A stretch of DNA of 64,000 nt from Pseudoscleropodium purum (taxonomy: Eukaryota > Streptophyta > Bryopsida > Hypnales > Brachytheciaceae). The DNA is taken from positions 1,984,001 through 2,048,000 of the forward strand of contig OZ017795.1 in assembly GCA_963969395.1 (NCBI GenBank). Direction: 5' to 3'. Positions 27,496 through 38,196 of this stretch are shown piece after piece. Numbering within the stretch: the stretch's first letter is position 1; each line of letters starts with the position of its first letter. The notes beneath the pieces are model-generated. The model had not been told where the DNA came from. It saw only the letters and a program-made list of their open reading frames with translations, and did no database searches. A program made the translations under genes and the position numbers.

Positions 27496-28985
27496 AACCG
27501 TCCCGGGATCATATCGGCTGCCAGCCGACATAGCTTAAGCTCAGGCTCCTAGTGAGTGCTGCAATGTATGTCGGCTGCCAGCCGATATAGCAAGTAATAG
27601 GGGCCTCAGAATCTCAATGGCTATCCTATATGATATAGCAAATGACAGTGTATCGGTTAGCAGCCGATACATATAGTGAAAAGTACCTCTCAGTCGCCAA
27701 ATCGGAGAACACCATCGCCAATGGACTCTGTCGCTTATCGGCTGCTGAAGATGACTTGTCGGCTGTTGAAAAAACACGCTTGCCTCGCTCTCCTTCACTG
27801 CCGGCTGGCCAGAAATGCGTATCGGCTGCTCTAGGATGTATCGGCTGCTGCTTTGCTTTGCGAGGGGATGTCAGCTGCAAGCCGGACTGAAGGAGGGAGA
27901 ATAGCAGAGTGAGAGTGAGTGAGGCTGAGAGTGAGTGAGAGTGAGTGAGAGTGAGAGTGAGTGAGAGTGAGTGAGAGTGAGTGAGAGTGAGAGTGAGTGA
28001 CAGAAAGAGAGCAGGAGACGCAAATGGAAAATGAGAGAAAATGAAAGTGGCCAGGGGTGTATACCTCCTAAACCCTCGGCTGCCAGCCGGTAGGCACAAT
28101 TATGACAAACCGAATCCGTTCTTCCATAAATTTCATCCATCGCAGGTTTTCATCCGTTAGCATGTACTCCACATCCAGCAAAATACATGGAAGTTACGAA
28201 CACTCATTGCAGAGATGCGTACGTTTCCCAACATGATCTCCCGATGCACGGACTTGTCTCTCTTGCAATCACCACAACTTCATCCTCTTCCAGATTCAAA
28301 TTTCAGGCGCCAAATTCAGTTTCAGGCTTGCTCACCTAGGATCAGATCTTGGAGGACTTCCATTTTCATTTTCATTTGCCCCACACACGCACTCAGAGCG
28401 TCCAAGAACCGTCAGGGAATTGCAGTGGCTTGTTGTGGAATGTTTATGAGGGATGCAACGTGACAGGGAATTCAGTAGACCTCAGTTCAGTGCAGCATTG
28501 AGTAGTCTCCGGGTTCAGGAAGCGCTCTTCGACAGTTGTTATTTGGCGTTTAGGCTTACGTAGGATTTGCAGTGGGATTTGAATTGCTCCAAGCTACATT
28601 TGAATTGCAGTAGGATTCTAATTGCAGTAGTAGTCAGGAGCATTCTCGGAAATTAGTTGCCTGACAGAGGTTTAGGATTTCCTATTCGGTTGCACATGTG
28701 TTTCCATTTCATTATTTTTACTGGTCAGAGCATTTGTGGACAGTGCCTAGATCATAGGAAGCGCAAAATCTAGCTTCGTGCATGATCTCCAAAGTTCTAG
28801 CTGTACAGTCCTGCCTCTGTGCTTTGCCGTACGGACAGTGGTATCGGCTGCCAGTCGATACCAATTTCTGTACCAGGAAGGTCGTGAAGCACCAGGTACA
28901 CAAACATATCGGCTGCCAGCCAATAAGGTCATCACGGGTCTGACAGAGATTCCGACATTGTGGGTTCTGACTCCGATTTCAAATC
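27221..28985. promoter_or_regulatory. Central divergent intergenic region of the transposon
   Basis: This region lies between the minus-strand ParB-like gene and the plus-strand transposase. It holds eight palindromes (27271, 27420, 27512, 27569, 27651, 28074, 28842, 28907), a cluster of half-sites at 27736-27850 and a GAGT microsatellite. Both genes must be promoted from here, so the palindromes are placed where they could act as operators. No clear TATA box was found. Short open frames here read only palindromes and low-complexity sequence. Confidence 0.6.
27907..28010. repeat. GAGTGAGTGA microsatellite
   Basis: Irregular iterations of GAGT and GAGA make a purine-rich tract on the plus strand. 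It lies in the divergent promoter region of the transposon. Confidence 0.9.
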
Positions 28986-31900
28986 ATGAGTGGATTTGAT
29001 GACTGGACATCGGGTACGAATCCTATTGAGGCATTCACGAAAAATGGAGGCTCGGGAAGACTGAAAATGCAGAAGGGAGTTGTTGTGGCTCTTACACTAG
29101 AAGGATTATACTACTCCGGAAGGGCGGTCGTAGAAAGGGTGGTGAGCCGCGATCCCTACCTCGTATGCGTTCATGTCCTAGACGTTCCAAATAACCTCGA
29201 TATGCCTCTTCCGTTTCCTGAGGGAGACATGGTGTTCCTGCGACACTACCCGGGAAGGTCAATCGTGTGGGAGGCAGAGAACATCTATCCCCATGCAGAG
29301 TCTGAAGGGTCTTCTTCTGCTAGTGTCGGCCGGCAGCCGATACAAGTGGTCACAGATGAAAAACCCATCCAACAATTCCTGTCACTCACTGTCAATATGG
29401 ATGTCTCACTACTGCAGACTGTGGGCACGGATCTGTTGTATGCTGGTGTAGGTACAATTGTACAATGCTCTCCGAAGGTTTACTGGGAAGGCTTTCGCGT
29501 TCCACACAGCTTCTTCCTCGTTGTGAAGCTATTGAACGTCGTCGATGATTTCCAGGATCAGATTGCTTATTGCGAGATTCCTGAATTCATGACACTCAAA
29601 CGCTGTGTTGGATTCAAAATACTCTAGAGTGGTTATAAGGTCAGACCAATTGAGACCTCCGTCCCAATAACCAAGGTTGTCGGCTGCCAGCCGACAGGAG
29701 AACCTACGACCCATTTCATGCAGGCTCAAGTCGATGGTAACTACGAGAGTGGTGGGAGTTCGAACGATGTACAAGTAGAATTATGTGATCTGGGAACACA
29801 GCGAGTACTTCCTACTGCATCAGATGAAGACGAGCGAGATGATAGGCTCTATTCGTCCGACGATGACAGCTGCGGGTCTGCAGAGGATCACCGTGATGTT
29901 CATGGTTGCAGTACCTCTGGCACTGTCGTGTCCGACACAAGTGTTGCTGACAGCATGGATCATTCGGACGCGTTTAGAGCTGATACTCAAAGTGGAGATA
30001 ATGGCCATCCGAATGGAATGCAAGCTGGGCTTCCAATCCCAAATAGACCGCTCTAGAGAAATCAATATTGTGAACTTCTCAATGACGACTTCTCGGTTCT
30101 CGGAAGAGCCATGATCCAAGTCTGCCTACCAGATGAGGCCTGCAATGATGGCGTCCTGAACGACACGGATGTCGGGGTCATGTTCGTATCGGACAATGAC
30201 GAACTGCAAATGACAACCATGCGCTGGAGGCTCACACACACAAGGTTGGAGGGTGGAAGGCTACTATCTAAAATTGTCACGCTCTGCTCAGAGGCTGCTC
30301 TATTGAATGAGTCGGACGATAACGGAATGCAGGGGGTACTGAGGAATCCATACCGCTCTGTGCGCAGAAGGGTGATTCCTAAGGATCACGAAAGCCAATC
30401 CAGGCTGCAAGTGAAGACCTCGGAGACAGAGGTACGTAAGGTCAGCTCACAGAAGTGCTGTAAGCTCAGATGTTGCTAGACGTTTCCCTGGGAGGACACG
30501 AGGTCTATACGACGAAAGTTCTTCGCTTGCACATTCGAGAGTAGGAGGGAGGTAGCGTATGCGGTGCAGAGTCAGCTTCATGCAGGGGTTATTCCAGGAA
30601 AAAAATTCATTACTCTTGCAAATACAGACGTCTGCGAGAACGCATGGTATATCATTCACGCGGTATCGAGGTCGGCCTATCATGTTTACAAGGCTGTGGC
30701 CGTGGGAGGATCCGTTAACGGCTCGCATGGAAATGCGGGGGCCCGACGGCCACGGCCACAAACAATCCAAGCTCAAGCAACCCTCAAAACGATCATCGAC
30801 GACAATGCTGACAAAATGCCAAACGAGTTCAGAATGGTTGGAAATAAACGCGTCGACAATCTCAAGGTCCTCCCCTTTGCAATGAATTGGGATCACATGC
30901 GCGAACAAGTCAATTATGTAAGTCCATCATCTGCCTCTTCATCTACAGTAGAAAAGTCCTTTTATCGGCTGCCAGCCGATACAATCATGTCTGGACTTTG
31001 AATGGAGAAGCCATTGATCTTTCCTTTCTATAGGCTGTCATTTGCAGTTCTGTCGGTTGCCAGCCGATACAACTCTATAGTCTTCCATGGAAACTCATCC
31101 ATGAAGTCATGTTCTTCAGGTCAATGGAATATGCAATATGAAGCCGGTCTCGTAGTCTGCTATCAGCCGCCTTTGGAATGTTCATTTCAAAAACGTAGAG
31201 GTCAAGGCCGTAGGGAGCAATTTCTCAAAATGTACAGAACGTGACTTCCTGGTAGAGTTCATTGCAAAGTATCCAAGAGGTTGTGATGAGTGGCAAGCCT
31301 TGGTCGATGACAGAGAGAGACATCTCAATTACCAATGCGCTTGTAGAAATGTATACAGTGGATGGACCGTGCAGTCGGTGCAAAATCCATCAGAGTTCCT
31401 TTGCATTATTCATGACAAAATGGACACCACAAAGACTGCCATTCCGAGGATGCAGCGCATCACCAAGGCCACCGCAGGGCTAGGGCAAATACCAATCTCG
31501 TGTACTGGAATGCTCACACATGGACATGGAGATGGCGCGTATGCACATTTCTCCACATCACTCTGGCCTGGGGATTCAAATTTCACAATTTCGTCCATCT
31601 GTAGGGTCCTCAGGGCCCTAGAACTACCACCTGTTCGGGAGTCCAAGATCCTCTTCTCGACTCCACCGCTAAACGCCTTCTTCGAGGCTCTGCTTCATGG
31701 GAAATCGAGATGTAACTCGTCAATCCCGCAGGCCTCGGACATGGTGATCGACGCAGCGAGACCAGGACGACTTCAGGTCCCACTTCCGAGGAAACTGTTC
31801 TTGCAACTCGACAATTCAGCAAAGGACAACAAAAATTGATTCCTCATGGCTTTCTGCTCACTGCTCACTGCTCACTGCCAGGCGCATATTCAAGGAAGTT

Positions 31901-33145
31901 TCAGTGGGGTTCCTTATTGTCGGGCATACGCACGAGGACATTGATGCGCACTTTAGTTATCTCTCGAAACTGATCAAAAGGAAGAACACATACGTACTTG
32001 CGGATCTCATGAAGGCGTTCATGGATCCACAGAAGACTGTAGCCTTCATTCTGGAGTTCGTGCAAGAAGTGGTGGACTTCAAATCATACTTCAAGGGCTT
32101 CCCTCATGATGGGGTGAACAAAATCATCGGGCTCGGAGATAAACACCTCTTCAAGTTCTACGTCGTGGAGGATGGTGTGGATCGTGGATGGCCGGTCATG
32201 AGGTACAAGCTCAGGGCCACAGATTCTTCGTGGCTGCCTCCTGGCGCACCTGTCAAAATGTGGACAGCGGACGAAAATGGACAACCCAATATTCCACAGG
32301 GGGACCCTCGACCTGTGCCTTTCAAGGCACTCTGGGGGAATGTGGACATTAATACCAGAAGGCGAAATGCAGAAAAAGAAGTCGCAAGGGCTACAGAGTG
32401 CAATGAGAAACAGACATTCATCAAAAACGGAATAGCAAAGTTCATTCAGTTCTGGAAATCGGGAATGGCTAGAGATAGACGGTACGCACAGGAAATGGCA
32501 GGCTGTGTGGCTTACTGGGAAAGAATTCAATCGAAGATCAATTCGGCGTTGCCTCAAACTCCTGCATTGCTTCAAGAAGGATTATGGCCGCTCTCTGACT
32601 GGACAAAAGATCACACGTCGACTTTTGTAGACAAGGGGGCAGAGGAGAATTATTTAGTAGACACCACTCCGGAGGACGAAGGGGATCCCACTCCATACTG
32701 CGGACCTGCGAAGGACAGGCCGCGCTTGAGATTCAATCCATTCAGGGATGTTCTGCTCGGAGACTTTGTTCTTTGTCGACCATGTCACAACAATCATCTG
32801 CCTGTCTGGCTGGGACGGGTACTCCAATGTGTGGACATGTCTCCGGGGCCCACGTATGGTAATTTTAAAATTGAGTGGTGGACTCTGATGAAAGCCAAGA
32901 GGGAGTCAAAAGCGCTCATTGCGAGGGAGTGCTGGACCCGAAGATGGCACAAGGAACTCTGTCTTCCGCAGATGGTCCATGTCAACAGTGTCTTGTACTC
33001 GCACAGAATGCCCTCGCACGCAAAGAAAGGACCTCCCACATCTCATGTCATCCCGAAGGCATCCGTTGCTGCTGCTATTGCGAATCTGGAGGCCGCGGGG
33101 ACAACTTTGGACAGAGATGCAGACGAGGGCGGAGAGGATTACTGA
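28986..33145 (+). pseudogene. DUF7869-type transposase (RNase H-like), decayed
   Basis: One frame runs from ATG 28986 to a GT donor at 30918, interrupted only by TAG at 29625, 30054 and 30477. An intron (30918-31119) carries two palindromes. The next exon (from 31120) has TAG at 31153 and TGA at 31837. A third copy of CTCACTG (31857-31877) then shifts the frame into the last open stretch, which ends at 33145. Landmarks: an acidic segment (DEDERDDRLYSSDDD), a Cys cluster (KCCKLRCC), VCENAWYIIHAVSRSAYHVYKA, DDRERHLNYQCACRNVYS, IHDKMDTTKTAIPRM, HGHGDGAYAH, LFLQLDNSAKDNKN and FLIVGHTHEDIDAHFSYLSK. The last blocks match the DUF7869 family, and the Asp residues in HDKMD, QLDN and HEDID are candidate catalytic acids. 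Total length is about 1,300 aa. Near the C terminus, LLGDFVLCRPC...VWLGRVL resembles a small SH3-like or chromatin-reader barrel. The in-frame stops make this copy inactive. Confidence 0.83.
30918..31119 (+). other. Transposase intron with two palindromes
   Basis: GTAAGT donor and TTCTTCAG acceptor. The flanking codons join in phase 0 to read VNY then VNGICNMK, as expected in this family. Palindromes start at 30963 and 31051. Confidence 0.8.
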
Positions 33146-33844
33146 CATATCGCCTCGAACCTATCGGTTGCCAGCCGATACAATAGTTTAGCTCTGGAGT
33201 TGTGTCACCATCACATTGCTAGACGAATCCGAGTCCTCGCTGCAGGTGTCGGCTGCCAGCCGATACTAAGGGCTCGCTGCATGTCGATTGCATGGTTCTT
33301 GAACAGGATGTTTTCACTTCAGGATGATTATATGCATATCCACAATATTTACTCATTTGTGGATGTGCCTTCATATCTTTTAGGGTGTGCCTTCATATCT
33401 TATAGGTTGTGACTATAAGTCTTATGACTAGTCAGTTTTGACATTTTTAATATGTATCCGTTGGCTGCTGACAAATCACATTTATTTGAATCTCCTATGG
33501 GGACCATGTTACAACTGTTTTATCTTCAGTGCACAGGCGATTTGCTCATTTCTCTATCTTTCATGTTCATTGTCTTGCTTTTTGGTTTTACGCACTTTAC
33601 TGTGCTGTCTTATCGGCTGCCAGCCTATATGTCAATGGGCACGGGATGGGTGCACGGTCATAGGCTCCGGTTCTGCTATTGCATAGAAACCGGTCCAAAA
33701 TACAACAATCCACTTTTTTTTTGTACCCTCGGTTCTTCTGAACAAGGTGTGGGTGGGCTGCCAACACTTTTTAATCATTTGAAGCATGTTCTCTACCTTT
33801 TTTAATGTAGCTATGGACTATGAATTTGTCCATAATTTGTGCAA

Positions 33845-33870
33845 TTGTCCATAATTAGTTAAATATAGGT
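33845..33870 (-). repeat. Right terminal inverted repeat
   Basis: Read inward it is ACCT then ATATTTAACTAATTATGGAC, matching the left end. A partial second TTGTCCATAAT at 33826-33836 shows a 19-bp internal duplication just inside the terminus. Confidence 0.85.
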
Positions 33871-33876
33871 TCTACA
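33871..33876. repeat. Target-site duplication, right copy
   Basis: TCTACA is identical to 20563-20568 and abuts the right terminus. Confidence 0.75.
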
Positions 33877-33921
33877 CTTTGAAAGTATATGCTAATAAAT
33901 AGCCAACTTTAGACCCTATAT

Positions 33922-34940
33922 CACTAGTAGAAAAACAATGCCCAAATTAACAAAATATCAACAATTTCTTGTTAATTTGGATATTGTAATGTTTGTTTTC
34001 ACAAATTTTTGCTAACTATGCCCAAATTAACAAAACGGTCGTATTTTTTTTTAGTGATTTGGATAGTACAATTATCACATCAATAAATTTTTTTTAATTT
34101 TTTAGGAATCTTTTAGAATCTTTTGAAAAATTAAAATCTTTAAGAATCTTTGAAATCTTTGGGAATCTTCAATATACAATGTAAATTTAAGAATAAAATA
34201 ACTACACAATTTGGTGTTCATTAAAGTCAGCATACTTTTGGGGTGATTTTGGTCTTGTAAATGAACTTTTTTCAAGAAATTTTGAACTAAAAAAAGTTGA
34301 AAAATTAATCTATCTTTCACCTCCAACAATTTGTTTGAGATTTAGATTTTCCAATCAAAAGTTATGGATAAAATTCAGAGAGGGGTGGAAATGGACATTC
34401 TTTTTTACATTTTAAAACACCTTTTCTGAATTTTGTCCATAACTTTTGATTGAAAGATCTAATTCTCAAACGGATTGTTGGGAGTGAAAGATAGCTCAAT
34501 TTCCCAACTTTCGCTAGTCAAAGTTTAAAAAAAAAAAGTTTTTTTGCAAAGTGAATATTGCCCTCAAAATTTGTTGACTTGAAGTGACCATAGGAAAAAA
34601 TTCAAAAAAGTATATAAATAAATTTTCGCACCACTTGTAATCATGTGGAATTGCAAATGGTGCAATGGTTTGAACTTTGAATCTCATCTATGAGGTTTAA
34701 GGTTCAAATCTTGGTGGTGGCACCCGCCACATAGCATGTGGAGCCATCCATATGGTGGGTGTCATGTGGATGTTTTAAATTTGTCTATGTGGCATTGCCA
34801 TGTGGCATCTTAAGATTGGTTACTTAATTATAGAAAAAAAATTTAATTTATTAAAAAAAAATGTGACTGAACCACCAAAAAGATTAAAAAATATTTTGTT
34901 AAAAAATCAACACTTTTATCACTATATTTTTCTACTAGTA
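33922..34940. mobile_element. Non-autonomous CACTA-like element
   Basis: The left end is CACTAGTAGAAAAA. The right end read inward is TACTAGTAGAAAAA, one base off. TAT flanks both sides as a 3-bp target duplication. Ends of this form and a 3-bp duplication are typical of plant CACTA (En/Spm) elements. Subterminal GCCCAAATTAACAAAA occurs twice near the left end. There is no coding capacity. It lies 46 bp beyond the right target-site duplication of the large transposon. Confidence 0.7.
34263..34540. repeat. Long imperfect hairpin inside the CACTA-like element
   Basis: Arms of about 75-120 bp (roughly 34263-34380 and 34425-34540) are inverted complements. The core ATCAAAAGTTATGGA pairs with TCCATAACTTTTGAT across a loop of about 45 bp. 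A transcript would fold into a long stem, a possible small-RNA source. Confidence 0.75.
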
Positions 34941-37900
34941 TATTAGTCAAGATAACCTTCTACAAATTGGGACCTGTTTGTTGCCTCAAAAACCTTTCAA
35001 CTTTCTCATTTTTTTTAAATTCCAAATTTTACGAGCCTTTGTTTTGGAAATTAATTGAACTCCAAAGGTTTACATTGATTCTCTAGAAAAAATTTCAACA
35101 CCCTCTTGGAAAGACATTTTTAACTTCAATTTTAGTCATGTGGCTTCAAAATTCCATTATTTTCTTCTTGGCTTCATTCCACAATTTTGACTTGGCTTCA
35201 TTCCATCATTCCGATCATAGCTTCAATTTTACTTGTAGCTTCAAAGGCCCCTATAATTGCAAAGTGAACCTTGTATGTATCAATATAGAAATCCAATAGT
35301 CACTCTAATAATCAACAAAATCAATTCCAACATATAGGTTGTCATTACAAAAAGTTTGGAATTTGTAGAAGGTTGTTTAATTTTTTCTGAAAATGTGCAT
35401 ATACAACAATTTATTTGAAAATTCAAAGAAGCACAAATTTGACTTTCAGTGACGATATTTACACATTTTCATATAGTCAAACAGTCTAGACAAGTCTTGA
35501 AATTTTTGATAATGTCTCATAAAAAAGTTAATGGAGCATGTCGTTGACTAGCCATGTAAAAGAATGTGCCATTGATTCTATACTTTTGAGAGAGGGGTGC
35601 CTAGTTGGAACCATATTTGTATTTATACATCTTCATGCAATCAAATGACCCAGCTAAGGCCTAACTTTCTTAATAATGTCATTAGAATATAAAGGGTGTT
35701 AGTGGAATTTTCAAACAACCTAGCCAAGGCCTAAATTTTTTTGTAAAGTCATTAGAATATAAAGGATTTTAGTGGAATATTCAAATAATCTTATTAATAA
35801 AGTTTCAGGAGCATGTCTTTGATTAGCCATGTGAAAGAATATGCCATTGTATACTTTTGAGGGGTATCCAATTGAAACAATATCCTCTATAACATTGTAT
35901 AACCAAGAAATGGTCCTTCTCATAAGATATATGGAAAAGAATTACCAATTAATTCAAAAATTGGGTTGTTTAAAGAATCATATGAGACAATTTTGTTCAC
36001 TAAAAGAGGTCTTTTTTCAAGGAATGATGAAAAAAGGACCCCTACTTCATTGGTAAACAGTATTATGCATAGCATTTTATAATCAATCAATGGTCTCTCA
36101 ATACTAAAAAAGTATTATGCCTCTTTAGATGCCTAAGAAGAATTTATAAGTTAATGCAAAGATTGGGGCTCGCAAAAGAGTCATATTTAAGACAATTTTG
36201 TTTACTATAGATTCTCTTTTTCAAGAATGCGAAAGGGCCTTTTGCCTCACTAATAAACAACATTATGTGTTGATTCACCTAAAAATCACACAAACAAGGA
36301 ATTCAACATGGTTCCCATTATTATATTGAAATTTTTGTAAGGTCTTATTGGTAGTTAAAATGGGATTCTAAATTCTATTAGAATGCATTTTTTTGATACC
36401 ATATGAATAAAATATGAATTTTCAAAGTGCTAAACATAGATATTTTGAAAATTGACCATAGCCATTTTTATAAATAATGGGAGTACTTACATTTTTAGGA
36501 AAAGATTGATAGTACTCAATTTTAGAAAAGAAGTCAAAATTAGGCATAGTTAGCTTAGAATTTCACTTATTTAGCCCCTTATGTGTAGTCACTTTGAAAG
36601 TAGAGTGCAATGATGAGGTACTAATACAAATCAAAACTTACATAAGATAGTTCTATGCCATTTGTAAATTTTCCAAATTCTTCAAGAATAGTTGACAACT
36701 TATAATCAACCCTTAATCAAATGTTTACTTTTTGCATTATTGTCTAAGAATTTCAAAACTTATTTTGAACTCAAATTAGGAAAGTTGATGTTTTTTTATT
36801 GGGCTTATAAGTCTCTATGAAAATTGTAGAGAATTCTAGCTATGGTATTTTTATTTTTTTACTTGTCTACTTTTGCACAACCATTCTACTAACTGTAAAA
36901 GTTGTAATAGTAGTAAGCAATGAGAGTTCTTTTAATTTGAGATATATTTCTATAAATTTCTAAAATGCAAGCATCTTGGTATGTATTTTCTTAGCCCCTA
37001 AAGTTCTTTTTTATTTAGAGGTTCATAAGAGTTCTTTTAATTTGAGATATATTTCTATAATTTCTAAAAATGCAAGCACCTTAGTATGCATTTTCTTAAT
37101 CCCTAAAGGTCTTTTATGTTTAGAGGCTCCAAATTGCCTTTAAATACTCATTCTCAAAGCAAGCTAAAATCTTCAGTTATATTTATTTTTTAACAAATAA
37201 AACAATAAGATCCTTTCGTTATCTAGTTCAAAAATATCCTTTCCAAATTTTAAAGTGAATATTTCCATCAATTGTAAGTTTAATGCGCCTAAACTTCAAA
37301 ATATAGGCTTTTCTAGCCCTTCCCAAAGACAAAGTTTTATTTCTATTTTTCATTCCTTGTCCATGTTATTCCATATGTTGAAAAATGGTCTGACAATTGT
37401 GTATAAAAAAAATTTGCCAAAAGAACTTCTATATTCATTTTTAAAAAACTTATAAAAGTACAAGTTTTCAAGGTAGTCTTGAATGAAATAAAAACTGAAA
37501 TCAAAATAATAATTTTTTATGAAAAATTAAAAAAATTTCATTTTAGTAGTGAAAATGTTCTTGTTTATTATAATTCATATCCTATAATTTTTTTATTTGA
37601 AAATTTTCAAAATAGAGTTCAAAAAGTGACTTCATATAATTTTCTTCCTTCCTTGCTTACAAAATAAATTTCCTTACAACTTTCACCTCAATATTCAAAT
37701 TTGAATGGTTCAAATGTTTTTGAATAGGTATCAATAAATCAATGCAATCAAATAAAATCAATTGGTTTTTTAAGTATCTATTTCTAGCTACTTGTTTTGA
37801 CCTTGAAACCAAAAAATCCTCTTATATTTTGCAAAATTTATCAAAATGATGTGAAACAAAGCTTCACACCTAGGTCAAGATGATTGGCATCAATTCCAAA

Positions 37901-38150
37901 AAATTCATGCAAATGTTCCAAATTATGAAGTTAGTAGAACTTGCCTAAGTTTTCAAAAATTCTAAAGTAGTCTCTTTACTCTTGTGGTGGTTAAAAAATT
38001 CCATGGACCCATTTTTGTACAAAACATTTGACTTTACATTTTCCTAGACCTAAACTTTTTGAAACACATATTTTAAGTAAGTTTTCATTTTTCCATTTTT
38101 TTCTAGAAAGTTTCATAGTAGTCCCCAATTATTTAGTACTTGAATCTACA
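34941..38150. other. AT-rich intergenic spacer with tandem duplications
   Basis: No gene is seen. Segments repeat in tandem: roughly 35650-35790 (two units of about 67 bp), 35886-36265 (two diverged units of about 190 bp) and 36924-37134 (two units of 105 bp). A stretch at 34970-35200 resembles 51870-52090. Confidence 0.6.
36924..37134. repeat. Tandem duplication, 105-bp unit x2
   Basis: GAGTTCTTTTAATTTGAGAT recurs at 36924 and 37029, followed by matching sequence ending near CCTAAAG and a TTTAGAGG motif. Confidence 0.8.
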
Positions 38151-38196
38151 GTAGCTCCCATGCCACCTCCATCGATCAGCTAGTCGCATTGATCAG

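Larger units (their letters stand above)
20613..33629. repeat. Dispersed 19-bp palindrome array, consensus TATCGGCTGCCAGCCGATA
   Basis: Start positions of full or near-full copies are 20613, 20803, 20992, 21167, 21927, 22283, 23247, 23626, 24268, 25705, 26297, 27271, 27420, 27512, 27569, 27651, 28074, 28842, 28907, 29324, 29678, 30963, 31051, 33162, 33247 and 33611. Most differ from the consensus at 0-3 positions, chiefly A to G transitions at the outer TAT/ATA and C or G at the centre. The copies at 20803 and 20992 are the most eroded. All five introns I could define in the element hold one or two copies, and three copies lie in exons (23626, 29324, 29678). Half-sites (CGGCTGCT or CGGCTGTT) cluster at 27736-27850. 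Spacing is irregular, so this is not a tandem satellite. It could be a protein-binding site array; that role is inferred. Confidence 0.92.
20569..33870. mobile_element. 13.3-kb DNA transposon with DUF7869 transposase, ParB-HAD gene and palindrome array
   Basis: The element is 13,302 bp, bounded by 26-bp terminal inverted repeats (24 of 26 matching) and flanked by TCTACA on both sides. It is markedly richer in GC than its surroundings. The right half carries a plus-strand DUF7869-type transposase. The left half carries a minus-strand ParB-like/HAD gene and a second HAD gene. About 26 copies of a 19-bp palindrome occur between 20613 and 33629 and none was found elsewhere in the window. Both main genes have premature stops or frame changes, so this copy looks non-autonomous today. 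No polymerase, capsid or integrase gene is visible, so it is not a Maverick or a retroelement. Confidence 0.87.

Noticed and set aside
20613..33629. Palindrome array as a CRISPR array or tandem satellite
   Set aside because: Spacing ranges from tens to thousands of bases, there are no uniform spacers, and copies lie in introns and promoters of a eukaryotic transposon.
20613..33629. Recurring peptide YRLPAD or SAASRY as a protein motif
   Set aside because: These peptides are simply the 19-bp palindrome read in other frames within introns and intergenic DNA.
20569..33870. Large element as a Maverick/Polinton or other virus-like element
   Set aside because: No polymerase, integrase, capsid or packaging ATPase is present, and the ends and duplication length suit a cut-and-paste DNA transposon.
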